Assembly (NCBI RefSeq): GCF_000018545.1
Contig: NC_012586.1
Coordinates: forward strand, 1,302,001-1,366,000
Direction: 5' to 3'
Source of the DNA: Sinorhizobium fredii NGR234
Lineage (GTDB): Bacteria > Pseudomonadota > Alphaproteobacteria > Rhizobiales > Rhizobiaceae
DNA length: 64,000 nucleotides
The notes under the pieces were generated by a model, which ran no database searches, was not told the origin of the DNA, and saw only the letters and a program-made list of their open reading frames with translations. The stretch's first letter is position 1. Each line of letters opens with the position of its first letter. Positions 26,069-35,907 of the stretch are shown here, piece by piece. The position numbers and the translations under genes were made by a program.

Positions 26069-26196
26069 GATTGGTCCAGCCTCACCCTTGTGCTGGTCGC
26101 GAGTTATGGTGAGGCGCTCTGTACCCGTCTCATGCGTCGCGGCTTGCCTCTAATGTCACCGTCGCCCCTCCAAGGGATGGCAAATCTTCGCTGCCT

Positions 26197-27630
26197 TCAA
26201 TGCTGAGCCTCGAACGCAGGTTGGCCAAGCGGCAAAGCGCGTGTGACGGTATATCTCTCGCTGCGAGCACGAGCCCTGCTCGCGGAGATGACTGCGAGCG
26301 CAATAAAGAACATCATGCCCGGGTCGGAACTCCCGCCGGTTAAAGAACCGCTGACAACGGAAGCCAGGACGGAAGCCCGTACACTCGACACGACTGCGTT
26401 TGTTTCGGGATCGACGTATCGTTTGAGGCTTCCCATGCCTCTGAACACCATGAACGAAAGCGTCGCCACCATAAGGCCGCCGACGAGGCCAAGCTGTGAA
26501 GCCACTGCGATCGGCCAACTCGACGCACGTGAACTGCCCAAGCCAACGCCGAGACCGCCCGTGTCAATGAAAGCCTGAAGACTTTTGATGTTCCAGTAAG
26601 CCCGCTCCTGACCGGAGGCAGATTGGGCTTTGTTGAGAACCATTGAATCTATCAGTTGAACGAACGGAGCAAAAAATTCGTCGTCATAAAGACTGATTGC
26701 CAGCACCGAGGCGCCGGCGACAGCAAGGAGCGCAATGATTAAAATCTCATCCTTGTCGGTGCGCCCAGATAGAAACGAGTGCAGGATGGAAAACGCAACG
26801 GGAATGCTCAATATGGTCAGGCCGACATAGGCAGTAGAAGAAGTGGAAAGGAGCAAAAGAACCAACAACAGAGCGGACAGCGCTTGAGCCAGCCGCGACT
26901 TGGTCTTGCGCCAGTAAACATAACAGAATGCAAGGCAAGCGAGTGATATGCCGCCGAAGGCCGATGCCTCCGAATTGGCGCCCGTAATGCGCCAAAATCC
27001 AGCTTCAACGGTCTCCGTGAGCATAGCATAGCTGGCTGTCCGGATAGGCCAGAGGATGTCGCCGGCGCCTGCGAGCTTGCCAATTAAATCGAGCAACCCC
27101 ATCCCAGCGTGAAGACCACACCAGAGAAAAAACCCGCGCCGAACCGCATCTATCCTGTCTTCGTGGAGAAGCAGGACGCACAGGGCGATGGCGGTGAGGC
27201 CACCCAGAACAAAATATCCGGTTTGCGTGATATTCCCCGACACCGGCGCGAGCGAAGCCTCCACGATACCACGGCGCATCGTGGACTGGACGAAGACACT
27301 CGTCTGTCCGGCGAATAGGCGCGGGAATAACCATGCTCCGGCCACGGCATAGATCAACAGGCCACAGAGAATCCAGAGCGGTCGAATTTTGCCGAACACA
27401 TCTCCAAGGTCCTGCCAAATCCACCGCCTAGTGGCGACAGCCGTCACCAGAAGAGCGGCGAAGAGTGTGTAGATCAGTGGCGACGACCCTCCAACCGAGC
27501 TAAGCGTCATAAATGCTGTTGCACCGAAAGCCAGTGAGGCAATGACACCGATGATCAAGGGGGCCCGCCAATAGTATCCGATCAGCAAAATTCCCGCACA
27601 GACTATCAGGCCGACGAACGAAACCTGCAT
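26197..27630 (-). CDS. O-antigen ligase/Wzy-type polymerase-like membrane protein
   Basis: A 477-residue polytopic membrane protein with about ten to twelve hydrophobic helices. It has a larger polar loop near residues 330-370 (SASGQERAYWNIKSLQAFIDTGGLGVGLGSSRASSWPIAVASQLGLVGG). That RxxYW..GLG pattern before a late pair of helices is typical of WzyC/ExoQ-like polymerases and O-antigen ligases. It would join repeat units of an exported polysaccharide in the periplasm. It opens the polysaccharide island and is convergent with the CoA-transferase gene (128 bp gap). Sequence alone cannot distinguish polymerase from ligase. Confidence 0.78.
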   Translation of the reverse strand: MQVSFVGLIVCAGILLIGYYWRAPLIIGVIASLAFGATAFMTLSSVGGSSPLIYTLFAALLVTAVATRRWIWQDLGDVFGKIRPLWILCGLLIYAVAGAWLFPRLFAGQTSVFVQSTMRRGIVEASLAPVSGNITQTGYFVLGGLTAIALCVLLLHEDRIDAVRRGFFLWCGLHAGMGLLDLIGKLAGAGDILWPIRTASYAMLTETVEAGFWRITGANSEASAFGGISLACLAFCYVYWRKTKSRLAQALSALLLVLLLLSTSSTAYVGLTILSIPVAFSILHSFLSGRTDKDEILIIALLAVAGASVLAISLYDDEFFAPFVQLIDSMVLNKAQSASGQERAYWNIKSLQAFIDTGGLGVGLGSSRASSWPIAVASQLGLVGGLMVATLSFMVFRGMGSLKRYVDPETNAVVSSVRASVLASVVSGSLTGGSSDPGMMFFIALAVISASRARARSERYTVTRALPLGQPAFEAQH

Positions 27631-28035
27631 GGACCGTTGTTTCCTATTCTGCGGCGCGACTAGAATAGAAACGCATCACCAGAGCGCGAGCCCCCGCGGA
27701 TGCGCGAGCGGCCGAGGAGATGCGCGAAGCCCTACGCGGCCTAGTCGCTAACGTCGAATATCTCTCGCAAGTTTGCCTGACGACATCCTCTTGCAAATCC
27801 ATCGTTATCGGCAAGCACGCCAAAGGAAGTAGCGAGTAGAACCTGGGGTACATGGCGTTCATCCCAGCCAAGCCTCGCGCACTGGCTGCGCCTGCAACCG
27901 GCTAGCGGTTTCCACCGACCGACTGGAACACCTGATGCGGAAGACGATGACTAGTGGTGAAGCCGCTCGCGCGGCAATGGCGCCTTTGGCGGGCGTCGTG
28001 CACGGAGCCAAACGCCGTACAATTGAGGATGAGGA
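27631..28035. other. Non-coding or degraded stretch
   Basis: About 400 bases between the polymerase start and the pyruvyl-transferase remnant. Short frames such as 27644-27871 (minus) show no recognisable domain and biased composition (many Arg/Ala/Ser). It probably holds the polymerase promoter and debris of older genes. I see no clear feature. Confidence 0.5.
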
Positions 28036-28626
28036 GTGTCTGACGATCGGTCTTCTCGATCCTCAGACAGGAGGGATATCATGGAGAACGCTGGTTTCGA
28101 CACCAGACGTGTCTCGTTGTATCCCGATCTCGCCTTCAAGCTGCCTTTCCCGCAAACCGATGCCCCGCAACCTTCCGGCCAGTTCGCCACCGGAGTCGGC
28201 GTGATGAAAAACCGCGGCTAGTACGGATCCGAGAAGCGCGGGCAGGCTGCTTTGAAGCCATGTCTCGAAGATGGCGAGTGCGGCACTCGCCTCCTGGCCA
28301 GCAGCTACAGAGTCCGCCTGCTCACCGGCGACAAGGATGACACCCTGCCGTGGAGGCTGTCCTGGCGGTTCTTGGCGTGGGCGACCCGCTTCCACAATGT
28401 GATCGCGGCCCTGATGGCGGGAACCCCCCTGATTTCCCTGATCTATACCGCCAAAAATCATCTGTTGTTGGGAAAGATGGGCTTGGGCAGCTGCTGTCAC
28501 CATGTCGACAGCTTCGATGTGGGGTTCCTGATCGAGCAGTTCTCGAGATTGGCAGAAAACCTGGAAGAACATTCCGGCACCATCCGCTGCCGCGTCGAGA
28601 AATTCAAGAAACCTGGATCTCCATGA
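28036..28626 (+). pseudogene. Broken polysaccharide pyruvyl transferase
   Basis: Two fragments match the intact pyruvyl transferase at 47896-49197. The first (28036-28221) contains MENAGFDT..YPDLAFKL and GVGVM, matching MESVGLDT..FPDVAFKL and GVGVM, then ends at a stop. The second (28252-28626) contains RVRLLTG, ATRFHNVIAALMAGTPLISLIYT and KMGLGSCCHHVDSFDVGFLIEQF, matching RLLTG, ATRFHNVVCALKLGRPTISLGYA and EMGLGALCQHVERFDVESLIDQF. Roughly the first 200 residues are missing, a stop interrupts the middle, and about 50 residues between the RLLTG and ATRFHNV blocks are lost. It is a dead relative rather than a recent copy, since identity is only moderate. Confidence 0.85.
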
Positions 28627-28803
28627 CGACTTCCTACTTTCGACGGTTCTCCGAAGGGATTAGGGGCCACACGCCCGAAAGCGCTAGCGCATGGCAAAGG
28701 CTTCGTCCAACGGGGCATCCTGATCGCCGATTGGCGTTCTCGCCCAACCCTTCCGGCCCAAGTAGCCTCTGCAAGATCAAATCCGCTTGACAAGAGGTGC
28801 GCG

Positions 28804-29865
28804 ATGAAAGTTCTGGTGACGGGCCACAAAGGCTATATCGGCTCAGTGATGGTGCCGATGCTGCTCCAAGCCGGGCATTCAGTGACCGGCTACGACAGCG
28901 ACCTCTACCGCCGCTGCAGTTTCGATGCGGGAGGCGACCAGGCTTCCGTCCCTTGCATCCACAAGGACGTCAGGGATGTGCAGCCGCGGGACCTCGAGGG
29001 CTTCGATGCCATCATCCACCTGGCCGCACTTTCTAATGATCCGCTGTCCGACCTCGATCCCGACGTCACCTACGAGATAAACCACAAGGGAAGCGTCCGC
29101 CTCGCGAAGGCTGCGAAGGAGGCAGGCGTTTCGCGCTTCCTGCTCGCGTCGTCTTGCAGCAATTACGGTCAGGCGGGCGACGAGATAGTCGCAGAAACGG
29201 GCGAGTTGAACCCCGTGACGGCCTATGGCTGGTCCAAGGTGCTTTCGGAAAGGGACATTTCCGAGCTGGCTGACAGCAGCTTCTCCCCCGTCTACTTCCG
29301 GCCCGCTACAGCCTACGGCCTGTCGCCGCGACTGCGGTTCGACATCGTTTTGAACAACCTCGTCGCCTGGGCTGTCACCAAGGGGGTAATCCTCCTGAAG
29401 TCGGACGGGACGCCGTGGCGGCCGATAGTCCACATCGAGGACATTTCCAGGGCCTTCATCGCCGGGTTGGAAGCGCCGCGGGACGCCGTTCACAACGAAG
29501 CCTTCAACGTCGGGCGAACGGACCACAACTACAGGATCCGCGAAATCGCCGAGATCGTCGCCGAAGTCGTGCCGGGCTGCCGGCTCGAATTCGCGTCCGA
29601 CGCCGGGCCGGACAAACGCTCCTACCGCGTCAGCTTTGACAAGATCGCACTCGCGCTTCCTGCCTTCAAGCCGCAATGGGATGCCCGCAAGGGTGCCGAG
29701 CAGCTCTACGACGCCTACAGGAAGTCGAACGTGACGCTCGAGGAGTTCGAGGGACCGCGATTCCAGCGCATCAGCCACATCAGGCATCTCCTCGCCAACG
29801 GGCTCCTGGACGAGCGGATGAGGGTTGTCGAACCTGCGCGACCTCTGGTAGCCTCAGCGGAGTGA
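28804..29865 (+). CDS. NAD-dependent sugar-nucleotide epimerase/dehydratase
   Basis: A 353-residue extended SDR. The NAD motif GHKGYIGS lies at residues 7-14, [15 protein letters not shown] follows, and the catalytic YGWSK provides Tyr and Lys. [18 protein letters not shown] and [13 protein letters not shown] are typical of UDP/CDP-hexose epimerases and 4-reductases. The ATG follows GAGGTGCGCG. It stands seven bases before the DUF4910 gene and so shares its transcript. It may act as a 4-epimerase, a 4,6-dehydratase or a 4-ketoreductase in making the modified sugar; I cannot tell which. Confidence 0.88.
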   Translation: MKVLVTGHKGYIGSVMVPMLLQAGHSVTGYDSDLYRRCSFDAGGDQASVPCIHKDVRDVQPRDLEGFDAIIHLAALSNDPLSDLDPDVTYEINHKGSVRLAKAAKEAGVSRFLLASSCSNYGQAGDEIVAETGELNPVTAYGWSKVLSERDISELADSSFSPVYFRPATAYGLSPRLRFDIVLNNLVAWAVTKGVILLKSDGTPWRPIVHIEDISRAFIAGLEAPRDAVHNEAFNVGRTDHNYRIREIAEIVAEVVPGCRLEFASDAGPDKRSYRVSFDKIALALPAFKPQWDARKGAEQLYDAYRKSNVTLEEFEGPRFQRISHIRHLLANGLLDERMRVVEPARPLVASAE

Positions 29866-29871
29866 CCCGCT

Positions 29872-31215
29872 GTGGAGCACCTTAAGCCGGACGGCCTTGA
29901 GCAGACTCCTCCCATGGGTGTCGGCGACGAAATCTTTGAATTGGCCGCGCGGCTGTTTCCGATCTGCAGGAGCATTACGGGAGACGGTGTGCGCCAAACG
30001 CTGGATATCCTGTCCGATCACGTTGCGCTCGAGCGGCACGAGGTGCCCTCGGGAACCCAAGTGTTCGACTGGACCGTCCCGCAGGAATGGAACATCCGGT
30101 CGGCCAGCATCACGGGACCCGACGGGCACGCGGTCGTTGATTTTGCCGACTGCAACCTGCACGTCGTCAACTACAGCCTACCCTTCAAGGGAATCCTGCC
30201 GCTCAACGAGTTGAAGCTGCACATCCACACCCTGCCCGGTCAGCCGGATGTGGTCCCCTACCGCACCTCCTATTACGCCCCGACATGGGGTTTCTGCATG
30301 TCCTGCGACAGGGCGTCCGAATTACCTGATGGGCTCTACCAGGTAGAGATCGACTCCGATCTCAAGGACGGCAACCTGAGCTACGGCGAATACCTGCACC
30401 GCGGACAGACGGAGCGGGAATTCCTTCTGTCGGCGCACATCTGCCACCCCTCGCTGGCCAACGACAACTGTTCGGGCCTCGCCCTGCTGGCAATACTTGC
30501 GAGGCACATAGCGGCCAGGGAAACACGATACAGCTACCGCTTCCTGTTCGCTCCGGGCACGATCGGCGCGATCACGTGGCTGGCCCGCAACGAGGACCGG
30601 ACGCATCTCATCGACCATGGCCTCGTGCTCTCCTGCGTAGGGGACGCGGGAAGTCCGTCATACAAGCGCAGCCGCCGCGGCGACGCCTTCATCGACCGCG
30701 CCATGGCGCACGTACTTGGGCATGAAGCCGGAGCGAAATTGTTGGATTTCTCGCCCTACGGCTATGACGAACGGCAATATTGCTCGCCGGGCTTCAACCT
30801 GCCGGTCGGCATGTTCCAGCGGAGCGTCCACGGCACCTTTCCCGAATACCATACGTCGGCCGACAATCTCGACTTCATCAGTCACGAGCACCTAGCGGAC
30901 TCCTTCCGCATCCTGACGGACGTGATCGATGTCGTCGAAGGGGACTGGACGCCTCTGAACCTCTTCCCGAAATGCGAACCGCAACTCGGCAGGCGAGGGC
31001 TTTACGCCGCCCTCGGGGGCCAGAAGTCTCAGGAGGTGACCTCCATGTCGCTGCTATGGGTTCTGAACCTTGCCGACGGGAAGCATTCGCTGCTGTCGAT
31101 CGCACAGCGCTCGGGTCTCCCGTTCAGACAAGTCGCCGCTGCCGCTGCCATCTTGTCGGATCATGGCCTCCTGGGGGAGACATCCAGTCCTTTGATGCCC
31201 TCGTCGGCACGATGA
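29872..31215 (+). CDS. DUF4910 aminopeptidase-like polysaccharide-biosynthesis protein
   Basis: A 447-residue protein of the DUF4910/DUF2172 type. It has an aminopeptidase-like (M28-related) fold with candidate metal ligands in HICHPSLANDNCSG and in FPEYHTSADNLD, and a C-terminal winged-helix-like tail (SLLWVLNLADGKHSLLSIAQRSG). The family clusters with sugar-nucleotide and polysaccharide genes, and its reaction is unknown. The frame opens with GTG at 29872, six bases after the previous stop; an ATG at 29914 is an alternative start. Here it is flanked by an SDR enzyme and, beyond a 650 bp gap, by epimerase, C-methyltransferase, nucleotidyltransferase and deacetylase genes. Confidence 0.82.
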   Translation: MEHLKPDGLEQTPPMGVGDEIFELAARLFPICRSITGDGVRQTLDILSDHVALERHEVPSGTQVFDWTVPQEWNIRSASITGPDGHAVVDFADCNLHVVNYSLPFKGILPLNELKLHIHTLPGQPDVVPYRTSYYAPTWGFCMSCDRASELPDGLYQVEIDSDLKDGNLSYGEYLHRGQTEREFLLSAHICHPSLANDNCSGLALLAILARHIAARETRYSYRFLFAPGTIGAITWLARNEDRTHLIDHGLVLSCVGDAGSPSYKRSRRGDAFIDRAMAHVLGHEAGAKLLDFSPYGYDERQYCSPGFNLPVGMFQRSVHGTFPEYHTSADNLDFISHEHLADSFRILTDVIDVVEGDWTPLNLFPKCEPQLGRRGLYAALGGQKSQEVTSMSLLWVLNLADGKHSLLSIAQRSGLPFRQVAAAAAILSDHGLLGETSSPLMPSSAR

Positions 31216-31869
31216 GTGTCTGATGCGCGCGTAGCCCCAACCGCGCCAGGGGCCGACCTGCACAGCCTTCATGGATGGTCGCCATCCGAGCCGGCCGGGG
31301 CCATCGGCTCGATAAACCGCGATCGAGCGTTCTACGTCTCAATCGGGTGCGAAGCGGACGGTTTGGTGGACGCCGAAGGCAAAGGGCTTCGAAGTTCTAC
31401 CGCTCAGTTTGAACGGACCTTCGCATGGCTCGGCAGATGCTGAGGGCTGACGACCGGGCGCTTCGCGCCGGCCGGTTGGGTCAAGAACGCGGCCCAGCCT
31501 TCCCATCGCGTCGGCTACCTCGAACGGCAACCACCGCTAAGCAACCGGCGGTTGAAGGAAGTTGCTCCGACGGCGGGGATGCTGGCGATTGCCGGGGAGG
31601 TGATGATACCGATGCTACCTCGGGCTGGAGTGCGTGGCCCCTGTGTTGTCAGTGCCGCCTGTTCTGCCTCGGATTCAGCAGAAACACGTCTGACCCGGCC
31701 GAGGGGAGTGCGCCCTCCCGGGCCGGATGAGCCAGATCCCGATCTTTGTGCTGGACGATATGGCCTTGGCCCTTGTTGCTGCAGAAGCCGCCAAACCATC
31801 ACAAAGTTTCGGCTATGGACGCGGCTTCCAAGCCGGGAGAGGAAGCGGTGACGGGTTGGCTGGACAACG
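31216..31869. other. 654 bp without a recognisable gene
   Basis: Several short open frames occur on both strands, but none shows a family motif, a good ribosome-binding site or a coherent composition. The stretch lies between the DUF4910 gene and the convergent end of the RmlC-like gene. It may be decayed mobile or coding DNA; I see nothing I can name. Confidence 0.5.
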
Positions 31870-32409
31870 CTAGCTGACCAGCTTCCTGACCAGAGGCCAT
31901 GTCCTGTCCCGTTCTGACATCGCCGTCGGCATCAGCGGCCAGTTTATCGAAAAGGCCGGGTCGTTGAAGCGGACACCCGTCGCCGCGTGGGGCGTGTAGA
32001 ACTGCGAAATCAGGTACGAGACCTCGGCGTCCTCAGTCAGCGTCTGAAACCCGTGGGCGAAGCCTGCTGGGATGTAGACCTGTTTCATGTTTTCGGGCGT
32101 GAGCTCGAAACCCAGCCAGCGATTGCGGGTGGGCGAATTGGGCCGCAGGTCCACAACGACGTCAAAGATTGCGCCGCAGGCACAGGAAACGAGCTTCACC
32201 TCGGTATGCGGCTCCTCCTGGAAGTGCAGTCCCCGCAAGGTTCCCTTCCTGACGGAATGCGACCGGCTGTGCTGGACAAAGCGCGTCGCAAGCCCGAAAT
32301 CTGCCATTTCCTTTTCGCAGAAGACGCGCGTGAACGAACCTCGGTCGTCAATCACCGGTGTCGGCTCGATCAGCCAGACACCCTTCAGTTCCGCTTGGGT
32401 AAACTGCAT
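31870..32409 (-). CDS. dTDP-4-dehydrorhamnose 3,5-epimerase-like protein (RmlC/cupin)
   Basis: A 179-residue RmlC-type cupin. Conserved blocks are DDRGSFTRVFCEKEM, GTLRGLHFQEEPHTEVKLVSC (with the catalytic histidine of the RGLHFQ motif), VVVDLRPNSPT and YIPAGFAHGFQTL. Start is the ATG at 32409 behind GAGGGTTGAG; a longer frame to 32466 adds an unsupported tail. It is divergent from the C-methyltransferase at 32698, with 288 bp between. Proteins like this also act as 3- or 5-epimerases on CDP- or GDP-4-keto sugars, so the nucleotide is open. Confidence 0.9.
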   Translation of the reverse strand: MQFTQAELKGVWLIEPTPVIDDRGSFTRVFCEKEMADFGLATRFVQHSRSHSVRKGTLRGLHFQEEPHTEVKLVSCACGAIFDVVVDLRPNSPTRNRWLGFELTPENMKQVYIPAGFAHGFQTLTEDAEVSYLISQFYTPHAATGVRFNDPAFSINWPLMPTAMSERDRTWPLVRKLVS

Positions 32410-32697
32410 CTCAACCCTCAACGCTGGTGGCCGGGAAGGACCGGCAGCCTGATTGTCGGGCATCATCAGCCGGGACAGGAAGAGCTACCTAAGCTTTAGG
32501 TGGCTTCTCCGACAGCGGTATGCCATGCAGATACATTACCTGTTCGGCGGTTTAGGGGTGGGCACTGCCCGCGCCCGTTTCACTGTAAGGATGAAGGTGC
32601 GTACCGGATTGGGAAATCGAATCCGGCTCGCCGGCATCCTAACCTGCTCCCATCGAAAAAGAAGCTCTCTCTCGGAGGCGCGGCAGGCGGGACCCCT

Positions 32698-33993
32698 ATG
32701 AACATTCAGGCTATCGAAATCGATCGCGACCACCACACCGCACCCCGGGATGTCAGCTGCAGGCTTTGCGGATCGCGCTTGCGCCACGCCCTCGTAGACC
32801 TTGGCATGTCGCCTCCGTGCGAGAGCTACCTGCAGGCCGACCAGCTTGACCAGAGGGAACTCTACTATCCGCTTAACGTTCTGGTCTGCGACACCTGTTA
32901 CCTGGTGCAGCTCAAGGAGTACATGAGCGCAGAGACCATCTTCAGCGAATACGCCTATTTCTCCTCCTTCTCGACGAGCTGGGTCGCCCATTCGAAGGCA
33001 TATTGCGAGGCGATCACGAAGCGCCTTGGCCTTGGTTCCGACAGCCTGGCAGTTGAACTGGCCAGCAATGACGGCTACCTGCTGCAGCACTTCCTGCCGC
33101 TCGGAGTTCCCGTGCTCGGCGTCGAACCTGCCGCCAACGTGGCCCGCGCCGCCGAAGAAAAGGGCGTGACGACCCGCGTGGACTTTTTCGGCGTCCGGTT
33201 GGCGAACCAGATGATGGCCGAAGGGCTGGATGCCGATCTCATCATTGGTAATAACGTCCTGGCGCAGGTTCCCGACCTCAACGACTTCGTCGCGGGCATC
33301 AAAATCCTGCTCAAGCCGGAAGGCGTTGTCACCCTCGAATTCCCGCACATCGAGCGGCTAATGGCCGAGAACCAGTTCGACACAATCTACCACGAGCACT
33401 TCTCGTACTTTTCGCTGCTGACCATCAATCTCATGGCGGCCCGCCACGGGCTGCGGGTGATCGACGTCGAGGAACTGCCCACCCATGGGGGTTCTCTCCG
33501 CGTCTATCTCGCCCACGAGGGTGGCAGTTGGGCCACGGAAGACAGCGTGACCGAACTCCTCGCCCGTGAAAAGCGGCACGGGCTGACGGAGATGTCGACC
33601 TACGCGTCATTCGGCCACAAGGCACAGCGCGCGAAGCGCGACCTCCTGGCGTTCCTGATCGCGGCCAAGAACGAAGGCAAGAAAATCTGCGGCTACGGCG
33701 CGCCGGGCAAGGGCAACACGCTCCTCAACTACTGCGCCATCGGCACCGACTTCCTCGATTTTACCGTCGACCGGAACCCCTATAAGCACGGCCGCTACAC
33801 GCCGGGCATGCACATTCCGATCAAGCCCGTCGAAGCGATCGACCAGGCCAGGCCCGACTACATCCTGATCCTTCCGTGGAACCTGAAGGACGAGATCATC
33901 CAGCAGATGCACCATGTCGCCGCCTGGGGCGCTAAATTCGTGGTGCCGATTCCTTTCGTGACAGTGATCGATCCATTGGAGTTGCGGAAATGA
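32698..33993 (+). CDS. NDP-sugar C-methyltransferase (SAM-dependent)
   Basis: A 431-residue three-domain protein. The N-terminal zinc-binding domain (Methyltransf_13 type) has paired cysteines in CRLCGS and CDTCY. The central Rossmann domain has AVELASNDGYLLQHF, the SAM-binding motif. The C-terminal Methyltransf_14 type domain has CGYGAPGKGNTLLNYC. This architecture is that of TylC3/TcaB9-like C-3 methyltransferases, which add a methyl branch to 4-keto-6-deoxy sugars. The stop overlaps the next gene (ATGA), forming a coupled run of three genes. Confidence 0.9.
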   Translation: MNIQAIEIDRDHHTAPRDVSCRLCGSRLRHALVDLGMSPPCESYLQADQLDQRELYYPLNVLVCDTCYLVQLKEYMSAETIFSEYAYFSSFSTSWVAHSKAYCEAITKRLGLGSDSLAVELASNDGYLLQHFLPLGVPVLGVEPAANVARAAEEKGVTTRVDFFGVRLANQMMAEGLDADLIIGNNVLAQVPDLNDFVAGIKILLKPEGVVTLEFPHIERLMAENQFDTIYHEHFSYFSLLTINLMAARHGLRVIDVEELPTHGGSLRVYLAHEGGSWATEDSVTELLAREKRHGLTEMSTYASFGHKAQRAKRDLLAFLIAAKNEGKKICGYGAPGKGNTLLNYCAIGTDFLDFTVDRNPYKHGRYTPGMHIPIKPVEAIDQARPDYILILPWNLKDEIIQQMHHVAAWGAKFVVPIPFVTVIDPLELRK

Positions 33994-34805
33994 AGGTAGT
34001 TCTTTTCTGCGGCGGGCGCGGGACCCGAATCCGCGATTATTCCGAAAGCATTCCAAAACCGATGATCCCGCTCGGTCAGCAGCCGATCTTGCGGCACGTC
34101 ATGCAGTGGTACAGCGATTACGGACACGACGAATTCGTGTTGTGCCTGGGGTATAAGTCCAATGTCATCAAGGAGTTCTTCCTGAACACCCGGCCACAGA
34201 CATTCGCCGACTGCGTCGTGTCCGGCGGCGGCAGGGACGTTCAGTTACTCAATCAGGCCGACAAGGATTGGCGCGTTACGCTGCTCGACACGGGCATTTG
34301 GCGAAACATCGGAGAGCGCCTCTGGGCCGCCAGGGACCACGTCAGACACGAGAAGATGTTTCTGGCGAACTACAGCGACGGGCTGACTGACGTCGATCTT
34401 AAGGACGTGATCGCCAAGTTCGAAGCCAGCGGCAAGATCGGCTGCTTCCTCGCGGTGCGCGCGCCGCTGACCTATCACCTTGCCGACATCGCCGAGGATG
34501 GCCGCGTCCGCGAGTTTCGCACGACGGACACCTCGGAGATCTGGATCAATGGCGGCTATTTCGTATTTCGGCCCGAAATCTTCGATTACATGCGCGAGGG
34601 GGAGGAGCTCGTGCTCGAACCCTTCAAACGCCTAATCGCAGACAACATGCTGATGGCATACAAGCACGAGGGTTTCTGGCGCTCAATGGACACGCTGCGC
34701 GACTGGCAGTCGCTCGAAGATATGGTCGAAAAGGGCGACATGCCCTGGAACGCGAAGGTTACCGCCGAAAAGAACAGGCGCAGCGTAGTCGCGGCGGCAT
34801 CATGA
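33990..34805 (+). CDS. Sugar-1-phosphate nucleotidyltransferase (glucose-1-phosphate cytidylyltransferase-like)
   Basis: A 271-residue nucleotidyltransferase with VVLFCGGRGTRIRDYSESIPKPMIPLGQQPILRHVM at the N-terminus (the GGxGTR..PKPM signature) and GYKSNVIKEFFLN. The ..LRHVMQWYSDYGHDEFVLCLGYKSNVIKEFF run resembles RfbF, which makes CDP-glucose. It would provide the activated sugar for the C-methyltransferase and epimerases. Overlaps both neighbours by four bases (ATGA at each end). CTP versus TTP preference cannot be settled by eye, though RfbF-like features favour CDP-sugars. Confidence 0.87.
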   Translation: MKVVLFCGGRGTRIRDYSESIPKPMIPLGQQPILRHVMQWYSDYGHDEFVLCLGYKSNVIKEFFLNTRPQTFADCVVSGGGRDVQLLNQADKDWRVTLLDTGIWRNIGERLWAARDHVRHEKMFLANYSDGLTDVDLKDVIAKFEASGKIGCFLAVRAPLTYHLADIAEDGRVREFRTTDTSEIWINGGYFVFRPEIFDYMREGEELVLEPFKRLIADNMLMAYKHEGFWRSMDTLRDWQSLEDMVEKGDMPWNAKVTAEKNRRSVVAAAS

Positions 34806-35455
34806 TGCGGCTTGGCCTCGCGCGTCGCGGGGAGGAACTCTCGGTCCTCTGCCTTGGTGCCCACTCTGACGACATCGAAATCGGTGCGGGAGGCACGATC
34901 CTCAGCCTGATCGCATCAGGGGTCAGGCTGAACGTCAATTGGTGTGTGCTGAGCGCCGGCGGCCAGCGGGCGGCGGAAGCCAGTGCCTCGGCCGAGGCGT
35001 TCCTCGAAGGCGCGCAGTCGACCAATGTCGACGTGGCGGAATTCGAGGACAGCTACTTCCCCGCCCAGAGCCGCGATATTAAGCGTTGGTTGATCGATGT
35101 CAGGGCTCGGGTCCGGCCGGACGTTGTGTTTACCCACGCCCGGCTCGACGCCCACCAGGACCATCGCGAGGTCAACAAACTGACCTGGAACGTTTTCCGC
35201 GACCATCTGGTGTTAGAGTACGAGATTCCGAAGTGGGACGGCGACCTTGGCCAGCCAAATGCCTATTCACCACTCACGGCCGAGGTTATGGAAAGGAAGA
35301 TTGCTCTCCTGCACGAACACTTCGGGACACAGCGCTCGAAAGACTGGTTCGACCGGGAAACGTTCGCGGGCCTTGCGCGGCTGCGGGGAATGGAGTGCCG
35401 GGCACCCGAGCATTTCGCGGAGGCCTTCGTGCTCCGGAAGGCGAGAATTCTTTAG
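34802..35455 (+). CDS. PIG-L family N-deacetylase
   Basis: A 217-residue LmbE/PIG-L family metal-dependent deacetylase. Zinc ligands are in AHSDDIE (residues 20-26) and HQDH (118-121). Members remove acetyl groups from N-acetyl sugars or related amides. Last gene of the coupled trio with the methyltransferase and nucleotidyltransferase. It suggests that the final sugar bears a free or re-acylated amino group. Confidence 0.9.
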   Translation: MMRLGLARRGEELSVLCLGAHSDDIEIGAGGTILSLIASGVRLNVNWCVLSAGGQRAAEASASAEAFLEGAQSTNVDVAEFEDSYFPAQSRDIKRWLIDVRARVRPDVVFTHARLDAHQDHREVNKLTWNVFRDHLVLEYEIPKWDGDLGQPNAYSPLTAEVMERKIALLHEHFGTQRSKDWFDRETFAGLARLRGMECRAPEHFAEAFVLRKARIL

Positions 35456-35732
35456 CCGCCGAAACCGCGCTACGCCTTCTCATCTCAAATGAAATGCGCT
35501 TTGAAAACAGCTACCTATCCATTTGCAAGTTGTTCCTGATAAGCCAGAAGAGCACTGGTACGGCCGTGAACAAAAGTTCGCTGGAAGAATGTTGAACTCG
35601 GCCGGCGATCTGTCAACAAACTCGTCTCGTTGCTGAATGGCGAAACAAGAAGCGGGCCGATCAGGCCGCGTATTTATCAATTTTGACGTTTAGAACTTTC
35701 ATTAAGTGGAAACATTACATCTTGCTTCAAGA
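35456..35732. other. Intergenic, no gene seen
   Basis: Somewhat A/T-richer DNA between the PIG-L gene and the transposase remnant. No frame shows a known family. No strong terminator was found. Confidence 0.5.
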
Positions 35733-35907
35733 TTTTCGCTCAACGAGGTCCGGATCGGAACCGTTGAAGGTGGGGCCGCGAGCCGCCATCATAAATCGAA
35801 GCCAGCGCCAACAGCCGCCGAACCTGGGCGGCATCCTTTGCCTTCTTCGCCAGCCTCCTGAGCGCAGGCCCGTCAAAGTCTCCACGCAGCGGAATCGTTC
35901 TCATCAT
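35733..35907 (-). pseudogene. Remnant of IS630-family transposase (N-terminal HTH)
   Basis: Read from ATG 35907 on the minus strand, the frame begins MMRTIPLRGDFDGPALRRL and continues through RRLLALASIYDGGSR. I recognise this as the N-terminal helix-turn-helix start of rhizobial IS630-family transposases. After GGSR the frame breaks, and a second frame gives FNGSDPDLVERKS, matching the later RFN..GP-GL-ERKS segment of such proteins. About 20 residues are therefore deleted between them, and all the rest is missing, cut off well before the IS91-family element on the other side. Confidence 0.65.

Noticed and set aside
27644..27871. Short frame with a hydrophobic start
   Set aside because: No ribosome-binding site, no family match by eye, and biased Arg/Ala/Ser composition.
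31216..31443. 75-residue frame directly after the DUF4910 gene
   Set aside because: Its start overlaps the previous stop region, but no motif or homologous-looking block is visible; it may be debris.
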